The position numbers were made by a program, and so were the translations under genes. Below, in pieces: positions 1 through 12,408 of a stretch of DNA of 64,000 nt. Each line of letters begins with the position of its first letter. The stretch's first letter is position 1. Origin of the DNA: Mactromeris polynyma (Eukaryota; Mollusca; Bivalvia; Venerida; Mactridae). The notes under the pieces are model-generated. The model did no database searches, was not told the origin of the DNA, and saw nothing but the letters and a program-made list of their open reading frames with translations. The stretch lies in NCBI GenBank assembly GCA_032209605.1, contig JASFXZ010000010.1, forward strand, positions 10,685,385-10,749,384. The letters run 5' to 3'.

Positions 1-11
1 AATTCCACTCG

Positions 12-245
12 AGCGCTGCTATGGCATTTACAACCTCTTCTGTAAGTGACGTCTTGTCAAGAAAACACAACATGTGATGTCACTATTTGCTAGCCAGGAA
101 ACTATTTACTCTAAATGGTCACTTTGTTTTCATATTGCCATATGGGTAAAATATTACTTACTGTCAGTACATGGAATACGTCATGTGACATATTTCTGGA
201 AATGACGTCACTTAAAGAAGAGGTTGGAAATCGTACAGCGGCACT
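12..245. mobile_element. MITE, family A copy 1 (TIR about 43 bp)
   Basis: The two ends are long imperfect inverted repeats. The left arm starts AGCGCTGCTATGG and includes CAACCTCTTCTGTAAGTGAC; the right arm is its reverse complement (GTCACTTAAAGAAGAGGTTG through CAGCGGCACT). There is no coding capacity. The same arms recur at 4643-4868, 16196-16437 and 58710-58855, with half copies near 41528 and 46386. The superfamily is not clear because no convincing target-site duplication was found. Confidence 0.7.
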
Positions 246-922
246 CATTTATTGTTTAGTTTAAAAATTATTTATTAGGTTTTATTTTACATTTATTTCA
301 TTAATTTACTTGTTACTTTCTTATGTAATAGTTTATTTACTATATATTCTAAACAGGCATTCCACATATTATTATATACACGAAGTTTATTTCATTGAAG
401 AGAGATCTGTGATACAGACTTAACGGTACTTTATGTTAGAAGGAAGGTCCTCTTGTCTACTGACGGTTCAGCACAGTCTTACCCAGTTTTTGTTCAAATA
501 CCGTAAAAGTATCATACCGTAAAAGTGGATACTTTTACATGTAACAAATTTCATGAATCAGCTATTTCAGATGTACAAACAGAAACATCATACTGCTGTG
601 AATATATTTCAAGTCGAAAGAATTTTACATGTATATCAAACTTGTATATGCTGAAAAATACATAATTTTAACTTGTTTTGTTTGTCCTTGTACAAACGTG
701 TTGGTGTTTGTGCATAATGGCTGTGTATATTTGTCACTGTGCAATTTTATGGTATTTTTGCAATATCGTATAACTAGTTTTTGATTGTCTGAACTCTCCG
801 TATAAACTGTGAAAATATCTAATATTGCTGAAGTTTTTAAAGCATACATGTCCAAATACTCTGATTGTGAAAATATTTCCATATCCATGTTATGTAAACA
901 TTCCTCTTGTTGTATCTATTAA

Positions 923-1355
923 CTCATCCTTGGTACCAGGCTATTCATTACATATATAATAATAATAATAAACGTTATTTATTGAAGGTAACTCCTTAAG
1001 CTATGAACATAAAACATACATACATAAACTTATCTAACAAGAGGCCTTCAAAAATATGATACCTTCGGGAAAATTGGCCAGCGAAACTTCGTAATTCATG
1101 AATATTCATTAGCATTTCTCGACTAATGAAATGGACGATAACATAAAAGACGGAATCTCCTTTGTGAAGAGCTATTGGTGTCCTGCCTAACACGATTTGA
1201 AAGCCTCTATCTCATTGGATCGATTGAGGTGTGTGTCATGTGGCCAATCAAGCGACTAGATTTCACCTCATTAATTATTCACGAGTACGATATTTACAAT
1301 CAGTTTGCCCAGGGTATCATATATGTTATGAATAGCCTGGGTACCGAGGATGATG
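923..1355. mobile_element. Non-autonomous TIR element flanked by TTAA
   Basis: Inverted ends of about 30 bp share GGTACC and AGGCTATTCAT, and TTAA lies directly outside on both sides (919-922 and 1356-1359). A short AAT microsatellite lies just inside the left arm. A TTAA target is typical of piggyBac-type elements, but the termini do not start with the usual CCC, so the assignment is tentative. The small open frames inside have no recognisable domain. Confidence 0.5.
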
Positions 1356-1936
1356 TTAACTATGACACTGCATTTGTTGATACTGTTTAAGATCTGGTGT
1401 TTTGATAGCAGATATTTGACAATTATTTTATTATTTGTCTATTTCATTCCAGAACATTTAAGGTTGTGACAGATAATTAATGTTTTTTTTGCTATTTGTA
1501 CATGTCTGTGATTTAACTCATTCCAACAAATCTTTTCTTAGGATTGTTTACTATTATATATTGTCTTTGTGGACAAAGGAAGATCTGCTGTAAAAATGTT
1601 CCGTATGCTTGGTGTGAAATTTCTACCTTTTTGATTTGAAAAATTCACAGGGAAATCTTTTATGGTGAAGCTATACTATAATTTTAAAGATTTTAATTTT
1701 AAGCCTTTAAGTTTAGAAACATTCTTGATTTTGATTGTGTTACAGATTTGAAGTCCTTTCAGTTAGGAGATATTTTTTAATTGGGCTGTTTATGGAATAC
1801 TGAGAAGTCTCCTCTTTCATGGAGTATTGTGTGGTGAAAGTGTTTAGTGCACTTGTGTATCATATGTTATATGTATAACTTTCTTTTCATAAAAATGTAT
1901 CGTTAAACTCGTATATTTAGGCCTAAAAACAAAATA

Positions 1937-2272
1937 TGTTTGTTTCAGGTTTCGTGCCCAAAAAAAATGGGGTAGGTATGTCGGATTTTTTTTTTTGTCA
2001 AACGAAGCCAATTAAACATAGATTTAAATGAATATATATATGTTAAAAGACAAATCCCCTTTCCCTTTTAACATGGATACTGTTTAATCAATGTGAATAT
2101 AATGCTCTATAGCTGGAATATTTGTAAAGCATCTAATAACTGGGCAGAAATATGAACTTAAAGAAAAATTCACACAAAGAAATTTTACCCCCCAAAAAAA
2201 TGTTAACACGCGAAAAAATGTTCTAGGGTCGGGGCAAAATAATAGGGTAGGTCGGGAAACCTGAAACAAACA
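1937..2272. mobile_element. Short TIR element
   Basis: The ends are a perfect 16-bp inverted repeat (TGTTTGTTTCAGGTTT at 1937-1952, its reverse complement at 2257-2272). Inside each end lies a weaker inverted match (GGGGTAGGTATGTCGG against GGGTAGGTCGGG in opposite orientation) and A-rich runs. No coding capacity; classed as a MITE by structure only. Confidence 0.5.
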
Positions 2273-4390
2273 ACTTTTTTACGCCTTTCTAATTCTTAAA
2301 TTCATGATGATGTGTGGAGTATGTTATGTTGTATCTGGCGTGGGTTTCCATAATTCATTTAAATGTTTTTTTGTATATTTTTTGTTGTGTTTCTTGTTAA
2401 TGTTCTGTGTTTTATTAATCAATGTTCATAATTTTGTGTGGACATAAGCTACTTTATCACAAAGTAAAACCAAATGAACTGATATAAGGAGAGGGGCATT
2501 CATTAAGTAGTGCAATGTTGAATGAGCATTTATCAAGTTTTAGTTTGTTAATCCAGATGAACTGAAATCGAGGGAGGGGCGGTCATTCAGTATTGGGAGT
2601 GTGGAATATACATTGTTATACATTATAAGATTTATTTTGTTGTGTGTTTGATTGGGAGAAAGAATTCCAAACGTGTTGCAATTTAGATTCAGGATTTAAA
2701 TTAACGGTATCATTCCACTTAATCAAAGTAGAACATGCGTTCATGAAAGAAGTGTATTAATTATTTACAGTTAGCATACCAGTCTTTTTGTGCAATATGT
2801 CTTGATATTGGGTGTATATGCTTCATTGTGCTTGAAATCCTTGTGCAATTCGAGGTTCAAGCAAGACTATCCCAACTCCTATGTATTTATATAAGAGTTG
2901 CCGTAGTCTTGCACTGAACTCTCGAATTACAATCTTGCATTTGATGCATGTATTTGATTCTCGTAGAGATCCATAATTGTTTATGAAAGACGTGTTTGTA
3001 TATATTTCAAAGTATAAAATCATTCCAGATGGTATCATGGTATGCTTTGCGATGCATAACTGTAAAAAATGTGTAAATGACCTTAATTTCCGTTTAAAAT
3101 TATTGGAGTAAAAAATGTAGAAAAATTCAAAATTCCAAAAATGGTGGAGTTTCCAATCTCTGAAAATCTGCATTAGTGTCAAATAAATACTAATAAGATG
3201 TGTCTAATAGTTGGGGAAAAAAGTCATTTCCAAGCAATATAGATATTTAAGTCTGCCATATTTTGGAGCTGAACAGAAATTCACAAAAACACTGGACATA
3301 AAAAATTTGAAATACTACCCTGTATGGCTTTTTTGCCTAGTAACGCAAATTTGAAAGTAAATATTTTATGTATAGTCAATGGTGCGATTGTGATATACAT
3401 GTATATATATATATATACTTTGGTCTCCTTTGGAAAATGATGTGGCCTCTAAAATGGTTGCAATTGTGTTATTCACTGTAACAAATATCATCATTTTCAA
3501 CCAGACAATTGTACATGTATATTGTCTGTAGTGAAAATGCCTCCCAGTTCTGTATGCACTTAACAGTTTTTATTCTTTACCATTTGTTTCAGATGTAAAT
3601 GAATTAAATTGATTTGAAATCCCGAACAAAGATGACATTTTTGTGTCTATCTTTCTTGTGAAAGTAGTGCCTTTATATAATGTACTTGTGTACCGAAGTT
3701 TAGAATGTCTGAGATAATATTTCAGTTTGATCCAAATCTGTCAATATTGTTGTAACGCACATTGGATGTCGATACATGTATGTGGAGCAGTTAATATTCA
3801 AACTGCTTGTGTTTTCTGTGTCAGAAGTCACAATTGTATAAATATGTATCGAAGTTAAGCATTTTACTGATCAGGGTTATTCTATCTTGAGTGACCATCT
3901 ACTGATAAAACGGATTCAACCTCAAAGGTACAAGCAAATTAGCATCAAATCTTTTTTTAAATGTAAAGAACTTAAACTGTATTTTCGCATTGTTATGTTG
4001 TATATCAGAGATTTGATATCACAGTATTGACTGCCAATTAAATGATTTCATGTGTCGTGAGTTATTTCCCCTTGCATTTATTGTTCAATGATTGATTTGT
4101 CTGGTTTATGGCGAATTGTATATTAATGTTTGAAAAGAGTTAAATATAACTTTATTCACTGCAAGAACATGCCTGCCCATTTTAGGTAATACTGCTATTA
4201 AAAGTGCAATTTGGTTAATTTTGCGGTACACATTAATAAAAAGTCTGTGTATGTTCATATATTTAGATATGTTGTGTTCAAGGAGAATGTCCTGAAGGTT
4301 GATTACAAATTAATTGTTTCAGATGTTGTTGCTACTTGACATAGTTGACTAATTTTCAAATGCATAAACCATGACAATGTTACCATAGTT
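2273..4390. other. AT-rich stretch, no gene seen
   Basis: Only short unsupported open frames are present, the longest 119 codons on the minus strand near 2823-3182, without a domain. A short TA run lies near 3400-3418. Bases 246-922 and 1356-1936 are likewise empty. Confidence 0.5.
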
Positions 4391-4393
4391 ACC

Positions 4394-4909
4394 AGTTGAT
4401 GTAAGTTAGAATATTGAACACTATGTATATGTTGTTTTTGGCAGTATTGCATTCTGTGTTTGTGATCTACCTAATACCCTGTGCTCAGTACAAACATGTG
4501 TAATTGTACCCATAATACATATTTTATTGCTTCAATTTTGAATTAAAGTTTGCGCTTCTTAAGTGTGTACGAGTTTGTTATTATTTATTTTGCTATTCTA
4601 TTCAGATTATGGATTGCTTCAAAGTTATCCAAAGACAATATGAGTGCTGCTATACGATTTTCAACCTCTTTAAGTGACCTCATTTCCAGAAAATATCACA
4701 TGTGACATCACCATATACTGACAGTAAGCAATACCAGCAATATGTAAACGAACTGACTATAATTATGGAGTAAATATTGTTTCCTGCTTGCAAATAGTGT
4801 CACCACATGTTGCATTTTCCTGAAATTATGTAACTTACAGAAGTGCTTGTAAATCCCATAGCAGCGCTCAATAACTTATTGTAACAATTATAAGAAATTG
4901 GTTTTTAAA
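4394..4909 (+). repeat. Direct repeat flanking block 1, left copy
   Basis: This stretch is repeated in the same orientation at about 15948-16474. Shared text includes ATATTGAACACTATGTAT, TTTTGGCAGTATTGCATTCT and the embedded family A MITE. The copies bracket the dehydrogenase / questin-oxidase-like block, so they could have served as substrates for unequal crossing over. Confidence 0.75.
4643..4868. mobile_element. MITE, family A copy 2
   Basis: Arms AGTGCTGCTATACGATTTTC at the left and AATCCCATAGCAGCGCT at the right match the copy at 12-245. The central region resembles the copy at 16196-16437 most closely, as expected since both lie in the flanking direct repeats. Confidence 0.7.
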
Positions 4910-5141
4910 TTTCTTTTTGTTGTTCATAAACAAAACGTGAGGAAAAAACAAGTATTGAACTAAAAATGAATAATTCGTGAAACGAAAAAGGAATTAAAAA
5001 ATTCACACAGTACATAAAATGCTTTACTGTAAACATAAAGAATTGTTTAATGTGGCAGACTCGCTTTTTCTTTTAATTAATTTGCGAAGAAAACATAATT
5101 TTAACTAAACTGTGTACATCGAACAAACAAAATATTTCCTG

Positions 5142-8100
5142 TCAATAGCCTCGTTCCAAATCAATTTCATTCAAGAGTTCTTTCCCTTCACAATATCGTC
5201 TGTAATTCTCCACAAATACGTCTACATAGTTTTGAACATTCTGAAAGAGTATAAAAATAAAATACTTGTGTCAATATTAAACAAACCATTGGTGATTAAA
5301 CAAATTTCAGCCTTCGACTCGAGCATATATCCTTTAGTCTACTTGGTTTGATTCTGAAAACAAATTTGATTTTGGAATTTGTCAATAGTTACAATAAACT
5401 AAAACAGGTGTATGTTCTCTCTCTGGTGTTGATGGGTCCAGCTTTGGAGAAGAGTGTCAACTACACTAATAGGGGTTTTAAGTGTCACTTATGGGAATTT
5501 TGAGAGTCACACTAATAAGGATTTTGATTGTCACTAATAGGGATTTTGAGTGTCACTTAAGTGAATTTTGAGTGTCACGTATGCGGATTTTGAGTGTCAC
5601 TCAATATTAGGGATTTTGATTGTCACTAATAGGGATTTTGAGTGTCACTTATTGAGATTTTGAGTGTCACTCACTAATAAGGATTTGGAGTGTCACTAAT
5701 AGGGATTTTGCATGTCACTTATGGGAAGTTTGAGTACCACTCACTAATGAGGATTTTGAGTATCACTCACTAATGAGGATTTTGAGTATCACTCACTAAT
5801 GAGGATTTTGAGTATCACCCACAACATACCGTGTCATCGGTGCTGTATCCAGCTATATGAGGAGTGATATAGACGTTTGGTAGTTTCCACAATGGACTGG
5901 TTTCGTGCAGTGGTTCTTGTTCTACAACATCCAGTACAGCTCCACCTATCCACTCTTCTCTGAAAATAAGATTCCAGTATATAGTCAGGGCCCTAGAAAT
6001 CCTCTAGCACGACTACTAGTAATCTGATGCTGAATCGGGCTACCAACAGTTGAGTTGAAGTTCGGCCCGGACAAGTCTGTTTTAAAGCTAACCAACATCA
6101 GCAATTGTTCACTTGTAATTCAAAACTTAGAATTCCACAAACACAGACATGTGATTATTAATTTTAGATTTTGGAGCTATCATTGTGTATGTAAATTTGT
6201 TACTAAATTGACCGATTGGACAAGTCAAATTTTACATTTCCATTAGTCCGGGACAAGTGACTTTGCAAAAAAAATCTAGAGCCCTGATTGTAGTAACACA
6301 TAATTCATGAGTTGAATAAAATATAGCAATATAGTAGAATTATTAGATTTACTCAAGATGGTTGAAATTATAGTTATCATGTTGTAATGACTAGCAGGAC
6401 ACTTGTTTCTCTCCCGCTCTCCCAATCAGTGGAATACACAAGTCTGTTACAAAAATTTGAAAACTGACATTAATGTTGCTTACTCTATAGCTTTGATAAT
6501 TGTTGCTTCATTGATGACGTCACCTCTACCACAGCTAATTAAAACTGGTTTCTGAAATGGGATTATATATTTGAAGATGTATGTACATGTACGACATGTT
6601 ATATTGACTGGTATTAAATCATCAGTAGTAGCCGTTATTCTTCTGTTATAACTAGGAATATGGAAACTACTGCAAGCATGACTTTATAGAGCACAGTACA
6701 AGCTGTCGAGAGCAAATCCCTTTTTGTGATGCAAAAGTTGACTGTTGTTTAAAGGTTCATGTTCTAGAGATTGAAAAATCTTACTACAGGAAAAATTGAT
6801 ATTATCGTTGAAGAGAGGTTTTGCATTCAAGAGAAGGCTATGCTGGGGGAGTTGCATCGTATTTCTCAGTGTCCTTAGCAATAAAACCAATGGAAGGAGG
6901 TAGGCAGATAGATGGTTCAGTCATTCACAGCAGAGCCTGTTCAAAAACAATTATTGTGTTGTGCATCGAATATCTGTACCTGTATGTTGATTAGATTTGG
7001 TATACCTTGTCCGTGCATATTTTAAGAACTTCTCCGGACAGCAGACCACGTGTTTCTGGTGTGCTGGGTAAACAACAACAAATATAATCACATGTCGCTA
7101 TAACCTCTCCGAGTTGTTTGATGGTACTAAAATATCAAATAAACGGGCAGATAAAGTCTAAAAAATTACTACAATTATTGGCGTTTATTTCATAATAGTA
7201 TGCATGTCGATTTATATTGAAACTTTTGGCGTTCTAGATCTAAGTCTCAACAATAAATGCATTCAATTTGCTTACTTTTAACAACATGCATATTTTTCGT
7301 ATCAAAGCTGGGACCATTATGTTGAACCCTTGTCCTAGGTCAAAGTAAAGGAAGTAATAACATATTTATATAGAACATATAAATAAAAGTTTGAATACAA
7401 TATTACTTCTTCGATAAAAAAACTTAAGCAAGTTCGAAACCAGTTTAATGGGCTTGTCATGAGTAAATATAATTTTGACCCACCTATATGTGTCTACAAA
7501 CTCTGACCTTTGACCTTGTTCACACTCTGACCTTGTGACACCGTGTACAGTCATTTCAAATTCTTTACAGCGTTTTGCAACTAGAATATGTAAAACTTGT
7601 TTTACATTTGCACCAAGCATTTGATTACAAATTACGATTCTTAGCTTTACACCCATCATAATATTTGAGTCATTCGGCGCAGCCGTACTAACATGGTTTT
7701 GCTATTTGCATATCAGTGTTGTGTAAACCAATCAAATCTTACGTTAACCACCAATGCAATTTCTCTTCAATCGAACAACGTTTGTAACCTTGAAGCGGAT
7801 TGGTAAACTTTTCGATAAGGGGTATGTTACCTTACCGGCATTTTTTTAAGTTGCACAACACATCTCTACCTTCAAATTGCGCCGACCATCTTTTTTCAAG
7901 ATATTTCTTGTTTTATTGGAGTATTCCATTGGCCTTTGTTGAAAAGACGTAGTCTAGGTATTCGTTGAATTTCGGTTAGTTTCAGTTATCAATTATAATG
8001 ATGTATCACGAATCGAGGATTAATAGTCATGCAGGAGCAAACTGTTGATAGATACATAAACAAGTGTTCGGTTGTCCGTTTTTACCTTCTTTTCCAAGTT

Positions 8101-8930
8101 GTCCCACACCCAGTATACAAATTGTTAGATTAGAAATAAGGCGTGGCTGGGACTGATGTAACAACTTCCTGAAATTAAATCAATATTAAAAGTTAGATTG
8201 ATTATGTTTATCATTATTTGCAGTCCAAATTTATATTAAAATACTGTCGTTTATTTTAAAAGAGCAATGATGCGTCAATTTAGTCATTAATTGTATCGTT
8301 AAATAATGTATGACATACCCTTCATGTTTAAGGGAATAGGACCGGGGCCCTCTGAGGGGGGTTAAGATTTCCCATTATTTAGTTAGAATAAGGTAGAAAA
8401 ATAAAAATTGGTCCATGAGAACACAATCTTATTAATGAGGCGGTCATAATTTTGAGGTAGTCTTAAGTGTTGTTTCACTGTATTGGGTGTGTGCTCACCT
8501 TGCCCAAGTTTTCTGTTTTTGATGATCATGTAACATAAACACTTTCCTCTCTAGTGCTAGTATAAACGATATCACATATTCTCCAACCAATCCACCATTG
8601 GCATTCACACGTGTTATTCGAAATTGTGGCTTCTATTTGTACCGGAAAAAAATAACACATTTCATTGGGAACATATCAAAATACACAAGGAAAATAATAT
8701 CAACCGAGGTGCTAGCCAGGAATCATATTTGTTTTATTATACCGAACGCAATATTAAAATCGAAAAAAATCAAATTGATCAGAAATCGTAAAGAATTCAT
8801 CCCTGGTTTGTTCAATGGACGCTTTCATTAGCTTATACGTGTACTAAGCACTGAATGAAAGCACCAACTGAATGTTTGAAAGTTTTCCCAAACAAAATTG
8901 GAATAATACAGATTCCAGTTATAGATACCA

Positions 8931-8961
<31 letters not shown>

Positions 8962-10384
8962 CGAACCAAACACTGAAGTAATATGGACAACAACACGGGC
9001 TGATCTTAGCATATGACTAAGTCATAGAGATGATCTATGAAATAGTTTTGAGGATTTTTTAAAGAACACTTACTTCTTCTTTGTTTAGTTTCTTAAGTAC
9101 AGGATCAACACCTGCTCCCTTCAGCTGAAGCCACTTCAGTTTTTTATACTCATGTAAATCTTTCAGTAGTGTAGAATCACAAAATATAATTTCTGCATTC
9201 TGTTTAATCACAGGAACATCATCCTCGTCGATTGTAGCTAAAATAGATTCTATATCAAGTTGTGAATTACTCAACATATGATTCTTTTATTCTGCTTGGA
9301 AAAATATGACTTCAAAACAAGTTTACTGAGTATATTTCATATATTACCAGTCAGTATGCCCTTCTGAGATATATACTGGTCAAACCAAAGGTATTAGACA
9401 CAATTCATATTTGTCAGTTTATGTTTCATAGTTGGATAGGAAAATAGTGCCTTTAATGAAAGTATCTGATGTTTTGAAATGTCATTCGCAATTTTTAGTT
9501 GCAATCGACGGAAAAATCTCTCGTTGAAAACTACATTTGTTAATTTCGGAGATTTGTTCGTGATTTTATATTTCGGCGCTGTGAAGTCGTATTAGGGATT
9601 TCAATTAAATAAAGAGTTATTGTTTACATATACTGTATACTGTGTCATTACAATGTGATCTTAATCGATTAGCGTGATTTTGACTAATGGTTTACCCATT
9701 GGCATTTTTTATCATAGTTGAATTTGTTTGAATCTTAAACGTCGCAGTAATTGCTTACATTGACAAGTAATCAAAATCATAAAAGATGTTATCGAGGAAC
9801 ATTTGGGAAATAGAAATCTAGTGCTGGCGGGTTAGAAAATTTTACACAGTAAAGTTCATACTATATAATATACAAGTACTACTACATGTACTTAAGAATT
9901 GTCTTTGAGTTCAATCTCGGATTTGAATCTGTTATAATTTAGCGTCATTTGACCTAAAACGAAAGTTGTAGTTGTTGTTTCCCCTTGTGTACCGCGGAAT
10001 TTCGGCAACCATTTGCAATTCAGCAGTAGAATCTTTACTGTTTTTAATATCAACTAACGTTATACATGGACTATTTCTAGTTCACTTACATGACAGAGAA
10101 TAGGTTAAAGACAACACTCAATATAAAAAGTTTCAACCGTAATTCAGAGGTCAAATCGTAAGTATCACGAGATTCTGGTTCTCCGTCATATAAATCTGAA
10201 ACAAATAAAGTATTGCATTTTCATATCATCCATATTGCTGTATCTATAACGTTAACTTACATTTGTCTTTAGTACGGAAAGGGATCACTTTAACATCCGG
10301 TAAAGAACGCTTCACTTTTTCTGCAAGATTGGGAAAATAATGACTCCCGACGTATACATCCGGTCTTGTGTTTGCAGACGACAT
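5142..10384 (-). CDS. D-isomer-specific 2-hydroxyacid dehydrogenase, copy 1 (glyoxylate/hydroxypyruvate reductase-like)
   Basis: Nine exons: 10384-10261, 9237-9074, 8632-8499, 8168-8086, 7580-7484, 7126-7006, 6551-6484, 5959-5830, 5240-5142. Every junction is GT-AG and all phases join to 340 codons (339 aa plus TGA). The start is the first ATG of exon 1 ([13 protein letters not shown]). Family features: nucleotide-binding loop [18 protein letters not shown] (about 159-176), VHGVTRSE after the second strand (its Arg suggests NADPH preference, an inference), catalytic Arg250 in [10 protein letters not shown], catalytic Glu279 in DVVEQEPL and catalytic His298 in ITPHIAG. The family reduces 2-keto acids such as glyoxylate or hydroxypyruvate to hydroxy acids; the substrate here is unknown. 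No targeting peptide is obvious, so it is probably cytosolic. A divergent questin-oxidase-like gene starts about 2 kb away, and the pair is duplicated at 25.4-35.2 kb. Confidence 0.88.
5461..5822. repeat. Intronic minisatellite (about 22-bp core)
   Basis: Degenerate tandem copies built on CACTAATAGGGATTTTGAGTGT, with variants using ACTTATGGGAATTTTGAG, lie in the last intron of dehydrogenase copy 1. The same array occurs, shorter and reordered, in copy 2 at 25756-25975. Confidence 0.85.
8932..8961. repeat. GAAA microsatellite
   Basis: An uninterrupted run of GAAA units in intron 2 of dehydrogenase copy 1. The matching place in copy 2 (about 29755-29775) has only a short degenerate tract (GAAACAAACAAACGAACG). 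Confidence 0.9.
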
Positions 10385-12320
10385 TTTGATAAGTAGCTTA
10401 ACACAAAAATGTATGCTAAATCTTGTTAACGATCAAAACTCATTGCATCTTAGGTGACAATTTTCGGTTACATTGACAATAACTCGTTTTAGATGCACTA
10501 GAATAATATTAAATCCTCAAGTCACGAACTTTGTTCATGTGATACGACAAAGTCAGTGTAATGTTTAACAATGCAATCTTTAAGTACAAGTACATTAAAT
10601 GTGCGAGCATGTATACTAGGGATGATAAATGTATTCATCCACATGAAAAACTATTTAAACGATGTCTATAACCTTATTTGGACACATATAAGTATGCATT
10701 GCCTCAGCATAACTATATTCCTGTGTACCACTTTATACACACTGTTCATAGATAAAACTTGGACACATAATTTACCCAAAGTGTAATGAACAGTAGCTAC
10801 ATACAATCAAACCTTACCTTATCAATATACATACTTGGTGTACTTCACAAATGTGACCAAATGAAGATTTTAAAGACGTTATAGACATATAAAAGCAAAC
10901 TAGTCTATCTAGATATAAATCAAAGAGCAGATAAATTTGTTGTTGTCGCCTCTTGATATGATACACAAAGCAATCCATCTATGAACTTAATGACGATCTG
11001 GGACATAAGAAGGGGTGTTAAATGAGGACATACAGACGACCGTGATTGGTGGTCCGGAGCAGACAAATGTTTTGAAACTTAAAGTAACATTTTAGATGTA
11101 CAAATTTTACGTCTAACAGTATTAACTAGGAACATCGAAGTAAATGGTATGGATTAAAACGTGCGCCTCGTAAGACGAAAATTATCAGTCTTCCTTTGCT
11201 GAAAATGAAATATCTATTTTGTTACTTTCCGCTATAAGACCCAGACACGTGACCGTTAACATACACTCGGAACACTTCTAACATTCATTCCAATAAATAT
11301 ACAGAACTGACCGAGGAGTTCCTAAAATAGTGTAGAACAATTCCGATCTCTACTTGTCGATCATGTTATATAAAAAAGTGTGGGATTTAAATAGACTCAT
11401 AAATACGTAAAATACAACACTAGGATACGCGTGTATGTTGTTTGTTTACATAATATCTCTGATCATTTATTCAAAGCCTCGACCAGAACATCGCTCCCTA
11501 CTTTGTCCGAAAAGTAAACCATTCCTATCTTAAAGCCACCCATTTCGTCAAACGTCATAGGTCATTAACCTAAAGTAAATAAACTCACAGATAGTTAGAT
11601 CAAACAGTGGATAACCCAGTTTAGATGTGGTCACTTCGCTAAAGGTACGTCGTTTTTTGTTCTTTTAAATGATTTACATATTTTGAAGATGTATCTGCAT
11701 GGTCCGTCTGAATGTAAAATATTTACGCAGGATTCATTCAGTGGTGATGCTACATTGGCATCTTTAATACGATCGATTTTTTTGTAAAACTTCTTTTTCC
11801 GACAAATACAGAGTACGTATACATTATTGATGAACTCTTTGATATTTTATTAAGGTTTTAGCATGAAATGTATTTTTCACGTTTTGTGGGTGAAATGAAC
11901 AAGGATTGAGCATAATAATTATAACCATAACTTGTAGATCTACATGCGTATAATGTATCTGTATATCTCTGTACACATATGAATGTACACAGGTTTCATA
12001 ATTATTCATGCAGTTGGTGGAGGTATGTACACACATCTATAGCTTATTGTTCTGTATTTATGTTGATGTGTGTAAAACTGCGTCGTACTAGTTAGAGCAT
12101 GGAATTAACACACGGGTGTAATTGCCTGTGATGTAACGTTCTTCATCTGATTTAGTTAGTGTCAAAATACTTTGAATTTATTATAAAATTACGTTCTTAT
12201 TCTGCACTTTATAGTGTCTAAATACTTTAAAAATGCTATGAAATTTGTGAACACACGTTGAATTTAATTACTGAAAGTGAAGACATGCTGAATTTATAGT
12301 AAATGAGGCTTTGTTTGCTT
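10385..12320. promoter_or_regulatory. Divergent intergenic region of pair 1
   Basis: About 1.9 kb separates the ATG of the minus-strand dehydrogenase from the leader of the plus-strand questin-oxidase-like gene. It is largely conserved in block 2 (31385-33950, enlarged by a 547-bp element). It must contain both promoters; no specific element could be identified with confidence. Confidence 0.4.
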
Positions 12321-12408
12321 ATTGTAGATATCAATCCGTGGATATTTAAGAATTCGACATCAGAAGTTACTTATACCGGTAATACAAGATTTCTACAGAC
12401 ATCTAACC
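12321..12408 (+). promoter_or_regulatory. Conserved leader of questin-oxidase-like gene 1
   Basis: The 88 bases before the ATG are nearly identical in all three gene copies (33951-34038 and 38031-38118). They begin with a splice-acceptor-like ATTGTAG, contain a TATA-like GATATTTAAG about 60 bases before the ATG, and end in a good initiation context (AACCATGGC). Either a 5' UTR intron ends here or this is the core promoter; the sequence does not decide. Confidence 0.4.

Noticed and set aside
2823..3182. 119-codon frame on the minus strand
   Set aside because: No motif, no promoter or splice context; composition like the surrounding noncoding DNA.
10141..10195. Possible extra exon of dehydrogenase copy 1 between exons 1 and 2
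   Set aside because: It has an acceptor, but the matching stretch in copy 2 differs by a non-multiple of three and hits a stop. Exon 1 joins the exon at 9237 in phase without it.
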